From Codonopsis lanceolata (Eukaryota; Streptophyta; Magnoliopsida; Asterales; Campanulaceae), in NCBI GenBank assembly GCA_013146195.2, contig CM028382.1:121347023-121411022 (forward strand): DNA of 64,000 nucleotides, written 5' to 3'. The position numbers and the translations under genes are program-made. The notes beneath the pieces are model-generated. The model saw only the letters and a program-made list of their open reading frames with translations. It was not told the DNA's origin and did no database searches. This document shows positions 20,831 to 33,624 of this stretch, one piece after another (position 1 is the first letter of the stretch; each line of letters starts with the position of its first letter).

Positions 20831-23510
20831 ATATCTGAATTTTAACAAAAAAAAAACGAGACTTTTAATGCTTGCAAACATTTAAAAAAAATTATGGTTC
20901 TTTGTTAATGCTCGCAAGATGTAGTTCTATAGGCGATGATGATGTGATGTCAAGCGGTGGGTCGCCAATTAGCAATTCTGTTGGGGAGCATCAATCTCTG
21001 CTATGTCCGGATTGATTTTAGAGGGACCAATTTGCAAACTTCATTTTCTGACGGTTTAGATGTAGGCTTTAAACTTTGAAGGGCTTGATTTGCAAATCTC
21101 TTCTTCCTCATGGCTATAAACATGTGATTGCTACAGTATATTGCCTGAATGCTGAACAGCTTTGGTATCTCCTACTTGTATCAAAATTAAGAAAAAACGC
21201 GAGTAGTTATCGTGCCGGGTGGTAGTGTCGATGTTTCTTAATGCAAAGATGATAATGAGGTCAGTGGTATGGGCAAGCTTTGACGGAGATTGGAGTTTGA
21301 TGGTTCTTGGAGGATGCCGGAAGAACATTTGTATTTTTCATGGGGGGCCGATGCTGCAAAGACCCTGATAAGATGCAATAAGAGGATGTAAAGAAAATGG
21401 AAGAATGCAACTGAAAAAAATGGTTTTTTCCAAGACTTTTGAAGATGCATATGTGTTATCTATTCTTAAACATGCTAAGACAAGATATAGCAATATTTGA
21501 GATGCGGCTTTTGGCTGACTTTGAAAGGTTATGGGCATGGGATTTGATGGCGGGTGAAGCTTTTTGGGTCACTTTTTGACTAGTGCATCATTCAAGAAAG
21601 GAATTCAATCACAAGATCAATGAATCCTACTAATCGATGCTTCGGAGGACCATTTCTTCCTTTTTTTTGTGCTTTAACTTTTGCCTAGGCCTCTCTTTTT
21701 GGGTTTTCGACCTAGCGAGCCTTTTTATTTTTTTTACCTCATAGGGAGTTTGTCTTTCTATGCATGAGAAAATAAGCCGCTTATTCTTGAGGGATCACGA
21801 CTTTGTAATTTCTTCATTCTTTTAGACGAGATGGAAAGGACAACTGTTTCCAAGAATAATGAGAGCCTTTATGTATCCAATGAGTTCGGCGGCAGAAGCC
21901 CCACGATGACTCGATCAACCAAATTTTATAAGATGGGACTGGGGAGTTCCTGAAGAAATTAACTAGGGACAGCCCCAGAAAGACTCGATTTGAAGAGACT
22001 TTTGAGGGAGAAAGAAATGAGTATGCTCAAAGAAAAAAGGATGACTATAATGGACAAAAAGAGAGTCGTGATCCAGAGTTCACTTTATCATCGAGTATCA
22101 CAAGATTGGTGGGTTATGGACCCTACTTAATGTTTATCTTTTGATGATTTTATATGTTTTAGCAAGGAGCTTTGTCTTGACTCAGATCAAGTTATAATCG
22201 ATTGAAACAGAGCTATAGGTGGCAACTAGGTTAGGGTGTAGTGTTTTTTGGCTTTTGGCTTTTGGCTTTAGCTTTTGGCTTTTGGACTTTGGATTTTGGA
22301 TTTTGGATGGGAGATTTTCTAAAGGCTTCAATTGGTTAGAGAGAGACTTTAAAGGACCGCTTCAAAGAGGTACTCTTTTCTTCTTTCTTTCCTTACATTG
22401 GCATAGGCTGTATTTGGATTTTCAACCTAACACTTTCTCTTTTTTTTTCCTTGTCTTTTCCTTTCTTTCTTTCTTTCCATTTCTTTTTTTTTCTTTTTTG
22501 TCTTTTCTTTGACCTGTCGGAGCATCATAACAAAAAGCAGTTGAATGAATGTCCCCTCTCCTTTTTGGGGCAAAGGGATGATCACTTTTGGTGGATTTAT
22601 ATAAGGGTGAAATAGCCCCAGTTTTGGGAAGCTAGACCACGGGGATGGTTACTTGGCTAGTGATATTGGAAGGTCTTAGTTTGGCCGGGGTTGAGTTTTG
22701 GTGTATGGTGGGAAGCCCTAGTGTGCTACTAATAGCTTGGCCGCAAGGGGTCGAAGATGATCTTTCACCAAGACAAATTGTCTATTATGTTGCATTCATA
22801 TGTTTAATAATTTGCGGGTCCAAATCTTCTAAATGACTCATCATCAACTCGTGTAGTTTTATCATGTTTTTACATAAGTCGGTTCATCATTCTTGAGAAG
22901 ATCAACAATCAAGGGATACTTGGCGATGGGCGGTACTCAAAGATCGGGAAAAAGACTCGACAAGCTAAAAGAAAAGGCAAAAAAATTACGTGACTCAAAT
23001 ATATACTATACAAAGAATTTTGGAAACCCTGATTTGAGGACTTGGTTTGACTTTTGGAACAATGGAGACCAGAAGGACTAGCGAGCATACTCTATAAAGA
23101 TGATTGTAGACACAGAATGGGTAATTGGGACACCCCTGGGGTTTGAAAACCCCCAGTCTTGATTTGTTGCTTATGATCTTTAGGTCGCCTGGTTCGTCGA
23201 AAGGGTGCAGGCCGATCGATTTGTATAGACGTGAATAAGTAAGCTAATAATACAACCTTCTAGATGTCCTACGTTTTCTGAATTTCCTGGGTTTTCTGGC
23301 TTTCCCGGATTTTCCCGGCTCCCAATCGGTCTTTTTTATTATTATTATTTTTTGTGGTAAACCTCGACATCTTAAATTAGGATTCATTGAAATTGTACTT
23401 GAAATCGAGAGTGAACAATGCACTAATCGACTATTTACGCGAGGTTAAGAGGGAAGATGGATTTGGAGATGACAATTGGGGGTAATGGTGAGGGGATTTC
23501 GTCGTATCTT
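20831..23510. other. Non-coding interior of the Tat-like element
   Basis: No retroelement protein can be read in any frame. Low-complexity TTTTGGCTTTTGG repeats lie at 22235-22315 and poly-pyrimidine at 22430-22515. One copy of the pol-3'UTR module seen in Tat copy B lies at 21671-21722 (CCTAGG...GGGTTTTCGACCTAGCGAGCC). Confidence 0.7.
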
Positions 23511-23554
23511 TACATGTTTTTATTTTGTAAAACAAAAAGCCAATACACAGAAAA

Positions 23555-23735
23555 CACCCTATTTTGGTCGGACAAGCATAGCTTGTTTTGACAGTCTGGG
23601 TTAAGTCCTGAAATAGTAGATTTTTTTCTCCAAAGTATAAGACCTTTGTATTTCACATGTATTTCGACCTCCCAAGATTGGACAGATCTCGGGCGAATGG
23701 CATATACTCCTTCAGGGATCCACCATTGATGTCTT
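23555..23735 (-). other. Conserved Tat leader block
   Basis: Matches 47597-47775 (copy B) and 4728-4865 (copy A), including GGATCCACCATT at its right edge and TTTTGACAGTCT at its left. A solo LTR interrupts it at 23727, and the block resumes at 24181. Confidence 0.8.
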
Positions 23736-24180
23736 ATTTTTTTACCTCGCAAATGTACGAATCAATAGCAAGTATAGTGTACGGAAAGCAAGGGTCGAAC
23801 CATAGAGATTTGAATTTTGATTAAAGTAAATTTAACTAATTTAACAAAATAAAACAATTAATAACTAAGGGTTTTTTTTTTGTTTTACTAAATTAAATTA
23901 ACTAAAAAGCAATAAAATAATCTAATTAACAAAGCATGTAAATATGAGATAAATCAAGGTTTGTAAAACGCCTAGGAATATGAGATAAATCAAGCTTTTG
24001 CACTTTGGCCCCTGAAGTCTTCAATTCAGCATAAAGTGCTTATATTTTGCACAATTGTTCCAAAAGTCCATGAAACTATAAAACACAACTAAAACATATA
24101 TTAGACAACAAAAACCCCGAGAAATTTCATAATTTAAGCCAGAATAATACCCAATAAATGCGTACAAATCATATTCATCA
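23727..24180 (-). mobile_element. Small solo LTR with TSD ACCAT
   Basis: Plus-strand ends are TGATGTCTTA...CATATTCATCA, and perfect ACCAT duplications lie at 23722-23726 and 24181-24185. Removing it restores the leader block of the Tat-like element. Near its minus-strand 3' end is GGTTCGACCCTTGC, shared with the LTR at 45201-46469. The minus-strand start TGATGAATATGATTTGTACGC resembles 50768 and 45201. It is therefore a short member or deleted copy of that LTR group. Confidence 0.85.
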
Positions 24181-24185
24181 ACCAT

Positions 24186-25376
24186 TCAAACCATCTAGGG
24201 GATACCTTTAAAGTTTTCAATCAATCCAAGTGCATTTTTCTTTGACCATGCGATTTTGAATTTTTTATTTTTTTTGGTCAATCGATTTCTCCACTTCTCT
24301 TATTTCTTTTTTTTTCCACATAAGATTGATCACTAATTTTGAGGTATTAAAAAATGACCTGTCAATGAAGTGTCCTACAAAGAAATATATAATATTAACA
24401 TGAATGATGCATGGCTAGGCTGGCTTACACCACGCTTGCCCCTTATTAAGGGGCGTAGAGTGGGATAATTTCAGCCTAAGTTTCCAAGTTCAGTAAACAA
24501 GGATCCCCAGGTGTGCTTATCGAGGTAAAAGGGTAATCGTTCGTAATATTTATACAAGAGTGCAAGTGTGTGAGTCATCTTTTAAAAAACAAAATTTTTT
24601 TTGCAGTAATATAAAGCAATAAAGCAAATAAACAATTTTTATCTTTTTCTTTCTTTTTTTTGCAAAGTAAATCAAAGCTTACCGGACCCGAATGATGCCC
24701 ACTTTCCTCAATAAGAGGCTCGGTCGTCATAGTTCAACTCTATCAAATGATTTTTTTTTGTTAAATCTTTTTTTTTTGTTTTGATTTTTTTAAAAGAACA
24801 TTTTTTTCTCCTTTTTTTAAATTTTCATCAAACACTTTGAAAATTATATTGAAGACAGCATTTGGAAATCCTGATTGTCTTTCTTTTTCTTGAATTGAAA
24901 AAGTATTTTTTAAAAAACAAATGATTTTTTTTTTGAATTTGAAAGAAGATAGATTTTTTTTGTTTTGAATTTTTTTATGAGATTTTTTTTTTATTTGAAA
25001 GAGATATTTTTTTTGCTTTGGAAAAGAAATGAGTATTTTTTTTCGAATGGAAAAGAAAGCTGGGTATTGCACTTTAACATTTTTTTTTATTTTTGAAAAC
25101 CTTTTTTTTATGATTTCTGAAAGGTGATGGAATGATTACGTACCTCTGGACAGTCTTCTTAGCAGAGAAAAGAATAAACAATCAACTCTTTTCTTTTTCA
25201 GCCCCTCTGCAAAAATTGTTAGTGGTACCAAAGGAAAAGAATACAAAAATCTCAATATATATGCAAACAAAACTGGATTAAAGGATAGAAAACTTTTTGC
25301 CTTTTCTTTTTTTTTTTTTGGAAATATTTTTTTTCCTTTTTTTGATTTTTTTGATTTTTTTATTTATTTGAGAGAA

Positions 25377-25419
<43 letters not shown>

Positions 25420-25511
25420 AAACCAAAGAATATATATATAAAAAACAAGTATATTAACAACCCCAAAAAAAAGTGAGTCTGGCCTTCTTTTGTATTTTTT
25501 TTAAACATAAA
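24186..25511 (-). other. Leader of the coding-free Tat-like element
   Basis: Rich in T and A homopolymers on the plus strand (24750-25090, 25300-25370), with a (AT)n tract at 25384-25417. It corresponds to the A and B leaders (shared AATGAAGTGTCCT at about 24365 and GCTTACACCAC). No coding is supported. Confidence 0.65.
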
Positions 25512-25529
25512 TCCTCAGCAGAGTCGTCA
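25512..25529 (-). promoter_or_regulatory. Primer binding site of the Tat-like element
   Basis: The minus strand reads TGACGACTCTGCTGAGGA one base from the LTR. It differs from copy A at two positions. Confidence 0.75.
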
Positions 25530-25530
25530 C

Positions 25531-26197
25531 TGTGAGAACCTCGTTTCGAACCTGCCCTTGTATAAATACGAGTGGTTTCAAAACTTAAGCGCATAGAATA
25601 CGCTTGACCTCGTTGTGGACTCAAAAATATATTTACAGAGTCGTCACCTCTATTTTATGGATAAATAGAGAAAAACCAAAAATACCATAATGTATGGATT
25701 CGGAGGCTATGCTACGACTTAGGAAGGGGTTAGACACTCAACTCGCCCTTTTGGTCTCACAATGGATTTGCCAATATGCTCAATTTATTTTATACACTTT
25801 TAATCTAGAAAAATATATTTATATATAACAAAAAAATAAATAAAAAGAAGTTACGTTATATTTTACTAAACAAAATAAAGCAAAAGTATGACTAAAGTAT
25901 TAAAACTATAGAATAATAACAACAATTTTATAAGCTATCTTAAAAATAAAAAAAAATTATGCTAACAACACAACTTAATTATGTTACATGTATAAACGGA
26001 AAAAAAACTAATTAAGCAATAAGAATTTATAACTATTTTTGCATTGAAATATAAACAAAAAACAAACTTTTAATAACAAGTATAAATAATAAAATATTTA
26101 CAGACCCGCAAAATAAAAATATCTGCATTTTATTTATAAATTAGAAAAAATAACTATGTGGACATAACTTACCTCTTGGAGCGTGAGTGTCTGAAGA
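25531..26197 (-). repeat. 5' LTR of the Tat-like element, truncated
   Basis: Matches 18062-18720 closely (TGTGAGAACC start, CCTCGTTGTGGACTC, GTGAGTGTCTGAA at the break). The remaining 850 bases are absent because another LTR begins at 26198. Confidence 0.88.
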
Positions 26198-26950
26198 ACA
26201 ATTTATCAAAACAAAATAAGTAAACAATTTTATGTAAATAACTGGCTGACACTTAAGTAGATTACGACTTCTTAAATGTTAGATCAGTTTGTAAGAGCTG
26301 AAGAAATAACTGACAAAGGAGTTGAAGTGGTTCATAGTAAAAACTGCTACATCCACTACCAAGTTGGTCAAACTTAAATTTTTGAAGTGCACTAATATTA
26401 TTAAAAATCTAAGTGATCTCTAATTGATCAGTGTGCAACAAAGACTAGTGTTTATGGAGTATAATTTAAAAACAATCACACTCATGAGATAATCAAACTA
26501 ATTCCTCAAAAAATATGAAATAAATATTTCAGTGATTATCTAAACAATAACTAGAAAAGAAATAATAATGAAGGCTATCTAGCTAAAGTTTTAAGAACTG
26601 AGACATTATAAGTAAGTAAACTGCTTTGAGAGTATGAATGCTTCAGATTGTTTCTTCAAGTGATTCATGTTGGTTTTTATAGATGAACTTGAAGTGCAGC
26701 CCGTTAGGAACACATTTGAATTTGAAATGTGTTTTACAAATCAGACGTATCTTCTCACAAGATCATATGGATCCTGTGATAGAGATAACGAACATTAAGA
26801 TCTATCAAAACACAAAATAGGAAAGTGTCAGTACTGAGGAATGTTTAAATATAAAGGGTAAGGAAGCTGACAACTTAAAAAAAACGTGGGTCAGCTGCTT
26901 CTAAGTGGCTGATACAAATATACTTGTTGAATCTTGAAATTTAAGAGATT
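26198..26950 (-). repeat. SIRE-like LTR, minus orientation, truncated
   Basis: Reverse complement of the plus-strand LTR to its right. Paired phrases include CACTACCAAGTTGG, CCCGTTAGGAAC and GTGCACTAAT. The last 200 or so bases of the LTR and its PBS are missing at the left break. TATAAAAACC lies on the minus strand near 26680. Confidence 0.8.
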
Positions 26951-26959
26951 TGCTTAAAA

Positions 26960-27985
26960 CATTTTCACTTGATTGTCAGCCAGGACAAGCAGCTTAAATT
27001 TGGTCAGCTGATTATTATTTTTGTCAGCCAATCTTCTCAGCTGATCAATGCGTTGCTATGAAATGAGTTTATCTTTTCCTTATTTGCTTAAACATACCCT
27101 AGTACTAACTCTTTTCTATTTTGTGTTTATGATAGATGTCCTGCCATATAATATCTCCCAAGATCCTTTCTGATCTTACAACTGTCATAACACATTTTCA
27201 AAATTCAAATGCGTTCCTAACGGGTTGCTCGCCTGTACTATCTATATATACCCATTGGAAGCATTGGTGAAGACAACAAGTCTCAAGAATTGCAAAGTCA
27301 AGAAACTTTTACTCACAAGCTTTCGCCTTCATCTTCTTTAAAACCTTAGCTAGATACGCCTTTGAAAATTTCTTTCTAGTTATTGTTTAGGCAAAACACC
27401 GAGTACTTCGGTTGAAATTATTTCAAACTCAAGAATTTGTCTCACGAGTTTGATTGCTTCTCAATCATTCTCCCAAACACCGGTCTTATGTTGTACACTG
27501 ATCCATTAGAGATCAATTAAGATTTTTAATAAAATTAGTGCACTTCAAAAATCCAAGTCTGACCAACTTGGTAGTGGACGTAGCAGTTTATCTGTGAACC
27601 ACTTCAACTGAATTGTCAGCCATTTCTTATATTTCTGCTAACTGACATAACACTTAAGAAGTTGTTAAAAACTGATTAAGTGTTAGCCGCTAACAACACT
27701 TGTTTGCTTACTTGTTTAGTTAACTTGTGTTCGAATTACTTCTCCATATTCAGGTGATCAAACTTCAAAACAAATTTATTTTTGAAAACCGTTGTGTCAT
27801 CAACCGACCAACTCACTTTAGTTTAAAAATTTCTAAAGTGTCGACCTAACCCGACTTTTTCGCTTGATCGACAAAATCAAGTTTTCCGCTGCCAATATTT
27901 TATGATTTTCAAATCAATCACCAAAAGTTTTTTAAAAGGCTATTCACCCCCCCTCTAGCCTTATCTGTTGCCATCTGGACTTACA
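26960..27985 (+). repeat. SIRE-like 5' LTR, plus orientation
   Basis: Its start is near TGTCAGCC at about 26970 and its end is CTTACA at 27985, just before the PBS. A TATATATA-type box lies at about 27240. CTATTCACCCCCCC near the end is shared with the LTR at 62404-63670. The exact start is uncertain because the head-to-head junction is not clean. Confidence 0.75.
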
Positions 27986-27987
27986 AT

Positions 27988-27999
27988 TGGTATCAGAGC
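27988..27999 (+). promoter_or_regulatory. Primer binding site, initiator tRNA-Met
   Basis: TGGTATCAGAGC, two bases after the LTR end. Confidence 0.9.
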
Positions 28000-28050
28000 T
28001 TTGCTTTTTGAAAAATTATTTTCCAAGACTAACAGCTTGAAAGCTTGATC

Positions 28051-29127
28051 ATGGCAACTCTAAAAGCTTTTCAATCAAACAATGTCACTCAAGTTCCCAT
28101 TTTTGATGAAGATCACTTTGATATACCGGAAGGAAAGAATTACAAGATATATGAACAATATAGACAAACGATTGATGGAATGTGTAAGAGGTGGTCCTAT
28201 GCAACCAATGAAAATAAACACTAAAGTTGGTAAATCTTCGCTGCGATGATGATATCGTAAATCCTCTTGCCTGTGAAGAAGAATATGTTCTCAAACCTCG
28301 CTGAATGGACCGAGGAAGACAAGATTATCGATGGATGGATGCTAGAGCTGCATATATCTTGTCGTGCAAGACTCGATGAAAACTACAAGCAGATATATGA
28401 CTGTGTGACTGCCAAGGAAATTTGGGATGCTCTTGTAGAATATGTAGAAGGGATCGAATACCAAGGACAACAAACTATACGATCGCATACAAGAATTTGA
28501 TGCATTCAAGAAGGATCCAAAAGAATCCTTAAAAAATGCCTACGACATGATTTCTCGAGGTAAGAATGATGTTCATCTCTTGGCAAGGTTTATAGTATGA
28601 AAGATTTAAATATGCTTTTTCTTAGCGGCTTAGGAAGTAGATGGCATGTAAAAGTGATCGCTATAAAGGAAGTTAGAGACTTGAACAAGACTCATATACG
28701 TAGTCTTGTCGCAAGTCTAAAAATTTATGAAAAAGAAGTTCTCAAAACTCAAGAAATTGAGAAAAATTTCAAGGGAATATCTCTTCAAGCTGAAGAAGAA
28801 GAAACAGTAAAAACTTCTACATCAGATGATGACTTTGATGAAGATGAATTTGCTGCCTTTGCTAGACAATTTAGAAAATACAAATCTTTCAAAAAGAATT
28901 TTAAAAACCTTCCAGAAACTTTCAAAAGTCTACTTCAAATTATCAAAAACCTTCTCCAAGCTTCCCAAAAAACCATCTACTCCAAACTTTCAAAACCTTA
29001 CTTCAAATCAAATGAAGACAAGGTTGAGAAAGAAAAACTGTTATGCTTTAACCTGCAGCCCGGTCACTTTGCTTCAAACCGCCCTTTACAAGAAATGAGT
29101 ATTATAAAAGAACTCCTTAAATTTTGA
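28051..29127 (+). pseudogene. gag: copia gag, SIRE-like
   Basis: The ATG at 28051 lies 50 bases from the PBS. The start (VPIFDEDHFD) parallels the gag start of the copia element at 62334. The frame breaks at about 28220 and continues as WTEEDKIIDGWMLELH and TAKEIWDALVEYVEG. Then DLNMLFLSGLGSRWHVKV, DLNKTHIRSLVASLKIYEKE and an acidic stretch follow, the usual UBN2-type copia gag order. The zinc knuckle at about 29040-29085 (CFNLQPGHFASNRP) has lost Cys ligands. At least three frameshifts. Confidence 0.82.
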
Positions 29128-29293
29128 AAAACAAAAAGGTTTGGTTGCGAAGATCAAAATCTTGCACCTGATTGAAACAGATCAAGATGAATCTGTGATT
29201 TTGAGCAAGAAGCAAATTTGTGTCTTGTAGCGTAATCGCCTATATATGATCCGAAAATGAGCTTCAAGTCCTAAATACTCAAAATGCCCGATA

Positions 29294-30190
29294 ATGAGCT
29301 ATCAAGCTCACGATTACAAACCCCAACCGAAAGGTCATCAAACTGATCGCTTTGTGGTTAAGAAAATAGGAAATGGATTTTATGGACAAGGAATAATAAG
29401 TCAGTCAGAAAAGAAAGTCATGTCAGCTTCTCCAAGGACTGCTAAAACAACTCATGATTCAAAAAGGCAGGAGGAGAAGATTACTGACTCAAGTGTTGAT
29501 GATTTATTGGAACAAATGCAAGAAATGTATTCCAAGTTTGAAACACTTAAAAGAATCCATTTTTCTTTATCTAGTGACTTTGAAAGAATTTTCAAGAAAA
29601 CTGTGAGCTTAAGAAAATCAATGAACTTTACAAAGTTCAACAAGAAAAGAGTTGTAGAACTTAAAAGTCTCAATGAAAATATGAAACTCAAGCAAAAATC
29701 TCGTATGCCCAAATTGCTGACCTTGTAGAAAGAAATCTTCGACCGACCAATGTTGTTGATACTTATTCAAAGTCAAAAGCCGCTGTAGAAATATCATCGA
29801 CAACAGAAAGATCATGAAGACCAACATGGTCTTGGATACTCAAAAATGATGAAGGTTGTGAGATCGATACCAAAAGGTGAACCTAAGATTCTAAAAAGGA
29901 CAAGGGATTAGTCTATAATGTCCGTACCATTTACTTATCCCGAAACAAGAATCAAAGACAAGAGGAACATCAACAAAAAGGATAGGGTGAACAATGAAAG
30001 TTGTCCTTTCCGTCACACAACCTCAAAATCGGGCCTAACTCAAAACGACAAATGTCAGCCATCGACGTGTCACTAGCCGACAAAAGAGGAGGATTCGTAA
30101 GAAGGGCAACCGACAAGTTCAAGCCAATAAATTTTGTTGTCGCTAAGACCTCAAAGTTGAATCAAAAGAATCAAAGAACTCACCTCAAAT
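29294..30190 (+). pseudogene. gag C-terminal / gag-pol linker, copia
   Basis: The frame 29294-29728 is Lys/Glu-rich and helical, with a coiled-coil-like stretch (DDLLEQMQEMYSKFETLKR). Broken fragments continue to 30190. Position between the zinc knuckle and the pre-integrase domain is where SIRE-like elements have a long, poorly conserved linker. No catalytic protease motif is readable. Confidence 0.55.
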
Positions 30191-30423
30191 GATCGATAAA
30201 CCCGGTTATCACAAATGTAATATTTGTTCTATGTTTGGTCATCGACACATGAATGCTTATATAGATTTAAACCTACCAAAGAATTAAAAAGCCCAATTTC
30301 GCAAGTCTCGATGCCGAAGAAAATAACCCTTTGGACCCAAAAGTATAAAGGGTACCATGATTTAAATATTCATATTTCGTATGCTTAATGGCCGATGATC
30401 ATTCAACCGACGATGGATATTAG

Positions 30424-31430
30424 ATGCTGGATGCCCGACATATGACCGATCACCGAACTTTACTAACATTATTAAAAGAAAAGGACCTTCTCGTAATCTG
30501 GGGACAATTCAAAAGGAAAACTATCTGGATATGGATCCATTATCGAGGATCTATAATAATTGAAAATGTCTCTTTGGTACAAGGTCTCGAAACACAATCT
30601 TCTAAGTATCTCACAATTTTGTGATAAAGGTATGAGCCGCTCATTCTCCTCCACACATTGTTTCATCAAAAACAGCCTCACCAATGAAATTTTGCTTATC
30701 GGGTACTAGAAAAGAAATGTTTTTGCTATAGATTTACTTTCCTTAAATATAGACTCAAATTTGTCTAGTAGCAAATAATATTTCCAAAATTCATGGCTTT
30801 GGCAAAAGGCTTTCACATTTAAACTTTAAGTATCTTTCAAAACTTTCAAAAGGAGATTTGGTAAAAGGTTTGCCTTCCATAAATTGTCCCTCCGACAAAA
30901 AATGTGATCAGTATTTTGGGAAAAATAACAAAAGTCCCTTTTAAACCAAAACCATATCTTTCTACCAAAAGAACTCTTGAGCTTCTACACATGGATTTAT
31001 TTGGTCCTCAGAATACCGCAAGCTTAGAGGAAAGCAAGTATACATTAGTTGTTGTGGATGACTATTCTAGATATACTTGTTGAAATGATGCAATCCAAAG
31101 ATGACTTACAAGATTCTCACTTCCCTATTCGTAATCCTCAAACTCAAAAGAATGTGAGATCATAAGTGTTAGATCCGACAATGGTACGAATTCAAAAATC
31201 TTGGGATGGACATACCGTGATGATCATGGAATTGATCATAACTTTTCAAAGAAGAAGAACTCCGCAAAGAAATGGTATAGCGAAAGGAAGAACAGACTTT
31301 GATCGAAGCAAAACAATGTTAGTCGAAGCAAAATTGCCAAAATATTTTTGGGCGTAAGTCAACACAAAGCATGTTTTACTCAAAATAGATCTCTTATAAA
31401 CAAATTTCATGGTAAGACTCCTTATGAAAT
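30424..31430 (+). pseudogene. IN: Pre-integrase and integrase, copia, cut by gap
   Basis: ARHMTDHRTLLTLLKEK marks the pre-integrase start, normally CSRHMTGD. Then NFKYLSKLSKGDLVKGLP and a degenerate zinc region (CPSDKKCDQY) follow. LLHMDLFGPQNT and VVVDDYSRY carry the first Asp of the integrase core, and AKLPKYFWA and NKFHGKTPYE the post-core segment. The central Asp and the Glu fall in frameshifted sequence at 31100-31300. The sequence enters the gap at 31431. The family matches the minus-strand element at 59020-59791. Confidence 0.8.
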
Positions 31431-31530
31431 NNNNNNNNNNNNNNNNNNNNNNNNNNNNNNNNNNNNNNNNNNNNNNNNNNNNNNNNNNNNNNNNNNNNNN
31501 NNNNNNNNNNNNNNNNNNNNNNNNNNNNNN
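31431..31530. other. Scaffold gap, 100 N
   Basis: It separates copia integrase (left) from the middle of a Tekay LTR (right). About 715 bases of that LTR are missing. Confidence 0.98.
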
Positions 31531-33624
31531 CTATCCTAAACCTCCTAACCCTTCCTACTTCTTAAGTCCTAACATCCCTAACTAGATTTTAAAGTTGGAT
31601 TAAGGGTCATTAGTTGGACATTAACCCCAAATCAGATTAGAAAGGGACCACAAGGATTACATTTTGTCCCACTCAAGAATTTGAACAATATAAACCACAA
31701 ATCAGCTCTTTTTCTTTCATTCTGAGAGCCTTTTTCAAAACGAATTTCCATCTTCTCTAACTCTTCCATGGTTTCTTGAGTTCTCATCCCTTGGTCTTCA
31801 TCAACCATTCATCCATTGCCCAAGAGCCATTCATTAAAGTTGAAGAGCTCATCAAGGAGCATTTCCATCCGAATAGTTTCTTCATTTCTTCTTTCTTTGG
31901 TGTATAATAGTAAGTTACCTTTCTTTATCTTTCTTAGTTCTCATTGACCCTAAGGAAGCAAAGTCTATGTTGGTTGAGGTCAATGAGGGCACTTGTATGC
32001 TTCCATGCTATCTTCTTGTATGTTGAAATTATGAGCTTGTTAGAGCATGATTAGATGATTTCCTTACCTTGTTAATGTTTATAATACTCTTTCCATCTTG
32101 CCTATTTAAGGTTTTGAACATGTTAAAGCCATGTATTGATTTGTGTTGGAAGTGTTGGATTTATGAGAATGCCCAAGCATGCCTTACTTGAAATATTGTT
32201 AAGTGTTATGTGTTCTATCCTATGAAATGAACTCTATGATGAACATGATCACTTTGCATTGCCTTGGTGAGTTTACAACTTGTGAACCTAGAAATGACCT
32301 AGGTTGGGTTATGAGGCATATAGCTTCAATTTCTCCAAATTTGGGAATTTAGAGCAAAGACTCAACTGAGTCGACTTTAGGGAATATTTGAACGTGTTGA
32401 ACCCTAGTTTCAATTCTAAGTTTGGACAACGCGTTTGATTGGTTTACTCAAGTATGAGATTGGTTTGATGGTTTATGCAAGTTTAATGAAAGGTTGGTTT
32501 TGTGCAATTTAATTGCCTTGATATGATTTTATAGTAGAGATTGATATACTTGGTCGGGTCGAAGTTCGCTTCTGTCAATTCGGTCTTTGATTGGTTTAGT
32601 CAAGTAAATATCTACTTGTGCATCACATTGAGTCCACCCATTATTTGGTTTGTTTATCGGGTCAAGGTGGGACGATGCACGCCTTCACGACGGGATTCGT
32701 GTCGCTATGGATCGCCGCACCAGACTTCACACACACCTCCATTGGTCCGCAATGGGAAAGTAGCCCTTTGCCGTATCGCTAAGTGCCGCATTGGCTTGCT
32801 ATCTAGATCGAAAGTGGTACTTGATAAAAGTTGATGCATTCACAGAGCATCAATGTTGCACGATAAAGTATAATAAAGTTTTATTGGGTAGAACTACGGT
32901 GGCCGCTGACTATATCATATCCTACTTGTATGATTTACTTTCCGCACTTACGTGAACTATATGCTAAGTGCTATATGATGATCATGTATTATAAGTAGAT
33001 AAATGTCATGCTATAACATGAACATGCATTTTTGTAACTTACTAAGTCTTTCGACTTACCCTATTTGTTTGCTTTGTCTTTCCTTAGATCCGAGAGACGG
33101 TCCGGATAGACTCGCCTTATTCCTCGCTTTGGTTATTGTATTCTAAAGGTTGATATTTTGACTTGTCATAGCCTTTTATTTTGTAAGGACGTTGGGAAGC
33201 AAGTCATAGACTTGGCTTGGGGTTTATGTTGTTTTTCAATGATGTTGTAACTTAACTATTTAAAACTTGTAATCTTTTGGTGTTTCCACTTATATGTCGA
33301 GCCTGTTTATATGTGTATGGTTCACTACGGTTTTCTTCCGCTAAAGCTCGTTTATTTATTGTTGTTGTTATTGTCTCCTGCATGTTGTGGCCGCTGAGGT
33401 TATTATAAGCATGTGTTAATAATTGTAGGAGTAGTTGTTGGGTTCCTACCGTAACGCCGATGACTTGTTTAAATTAGGTTGTTTTCCCGCCAAGTGTAGC
33501 CGAAGTTGTCTGAGTATGCGATGTTGCGCCACATGAATTTTATGATCCTACTATGCATGCTTTTTTAATTGATTATTTGAGGCGCGACTCTGATCTCGCA
33601 TTGGGTCCCGGTCGGGTCGTCACA
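31531..33624 (+). repeat. 5' LTR of the chromovirus, partial
   Basis: Aligns from CTATCCTAAACCTC with position about 38940 of the 3' LTR and ends CGGGTCGTCACA. The following GCTGGTCGAGC looks like a tRNA-Met PBS with bases missing from the GGTATCAGAG core. Confidence 0.9.

Larger units (their letters stand above)
18062..26197 (-). mobile_element. Tat-like LTR element without gag or pol
   Basis: On the minus strand: 5' LTR (right, 26197 to 25531, truncated), PBS (25529 to 25512), leader, about 4 kb with no coding, and a complete 3' LTR (19580 to 18062). The PBS matches that of Tat copies A and B with two changes. The LTR terminus (TGTAGACACC...) and TATA context also match, and the leader has the block found in A and B. 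Yet no gag, RT, RNase H or integrase motif is present. It is a non-autonomous relative that would depend on proteins of an autonomous Tat element. The right LTR is cut by an inverted SIRE-like LTR pair. Confidence 0.85.

Noticed and set aside
22219..22512. Phe/Leu-rich 97-codon ORF resembling membrane segments
   Set aside because: It arises from TTTTGGC and poly-pyrimidine repeats, not from a protein-coding pattern.
24761..25072. Lys/Phe-rich 103-codon ORF
   Set aside because: It is a translation of A/T homopolymers in a retroelement leader.
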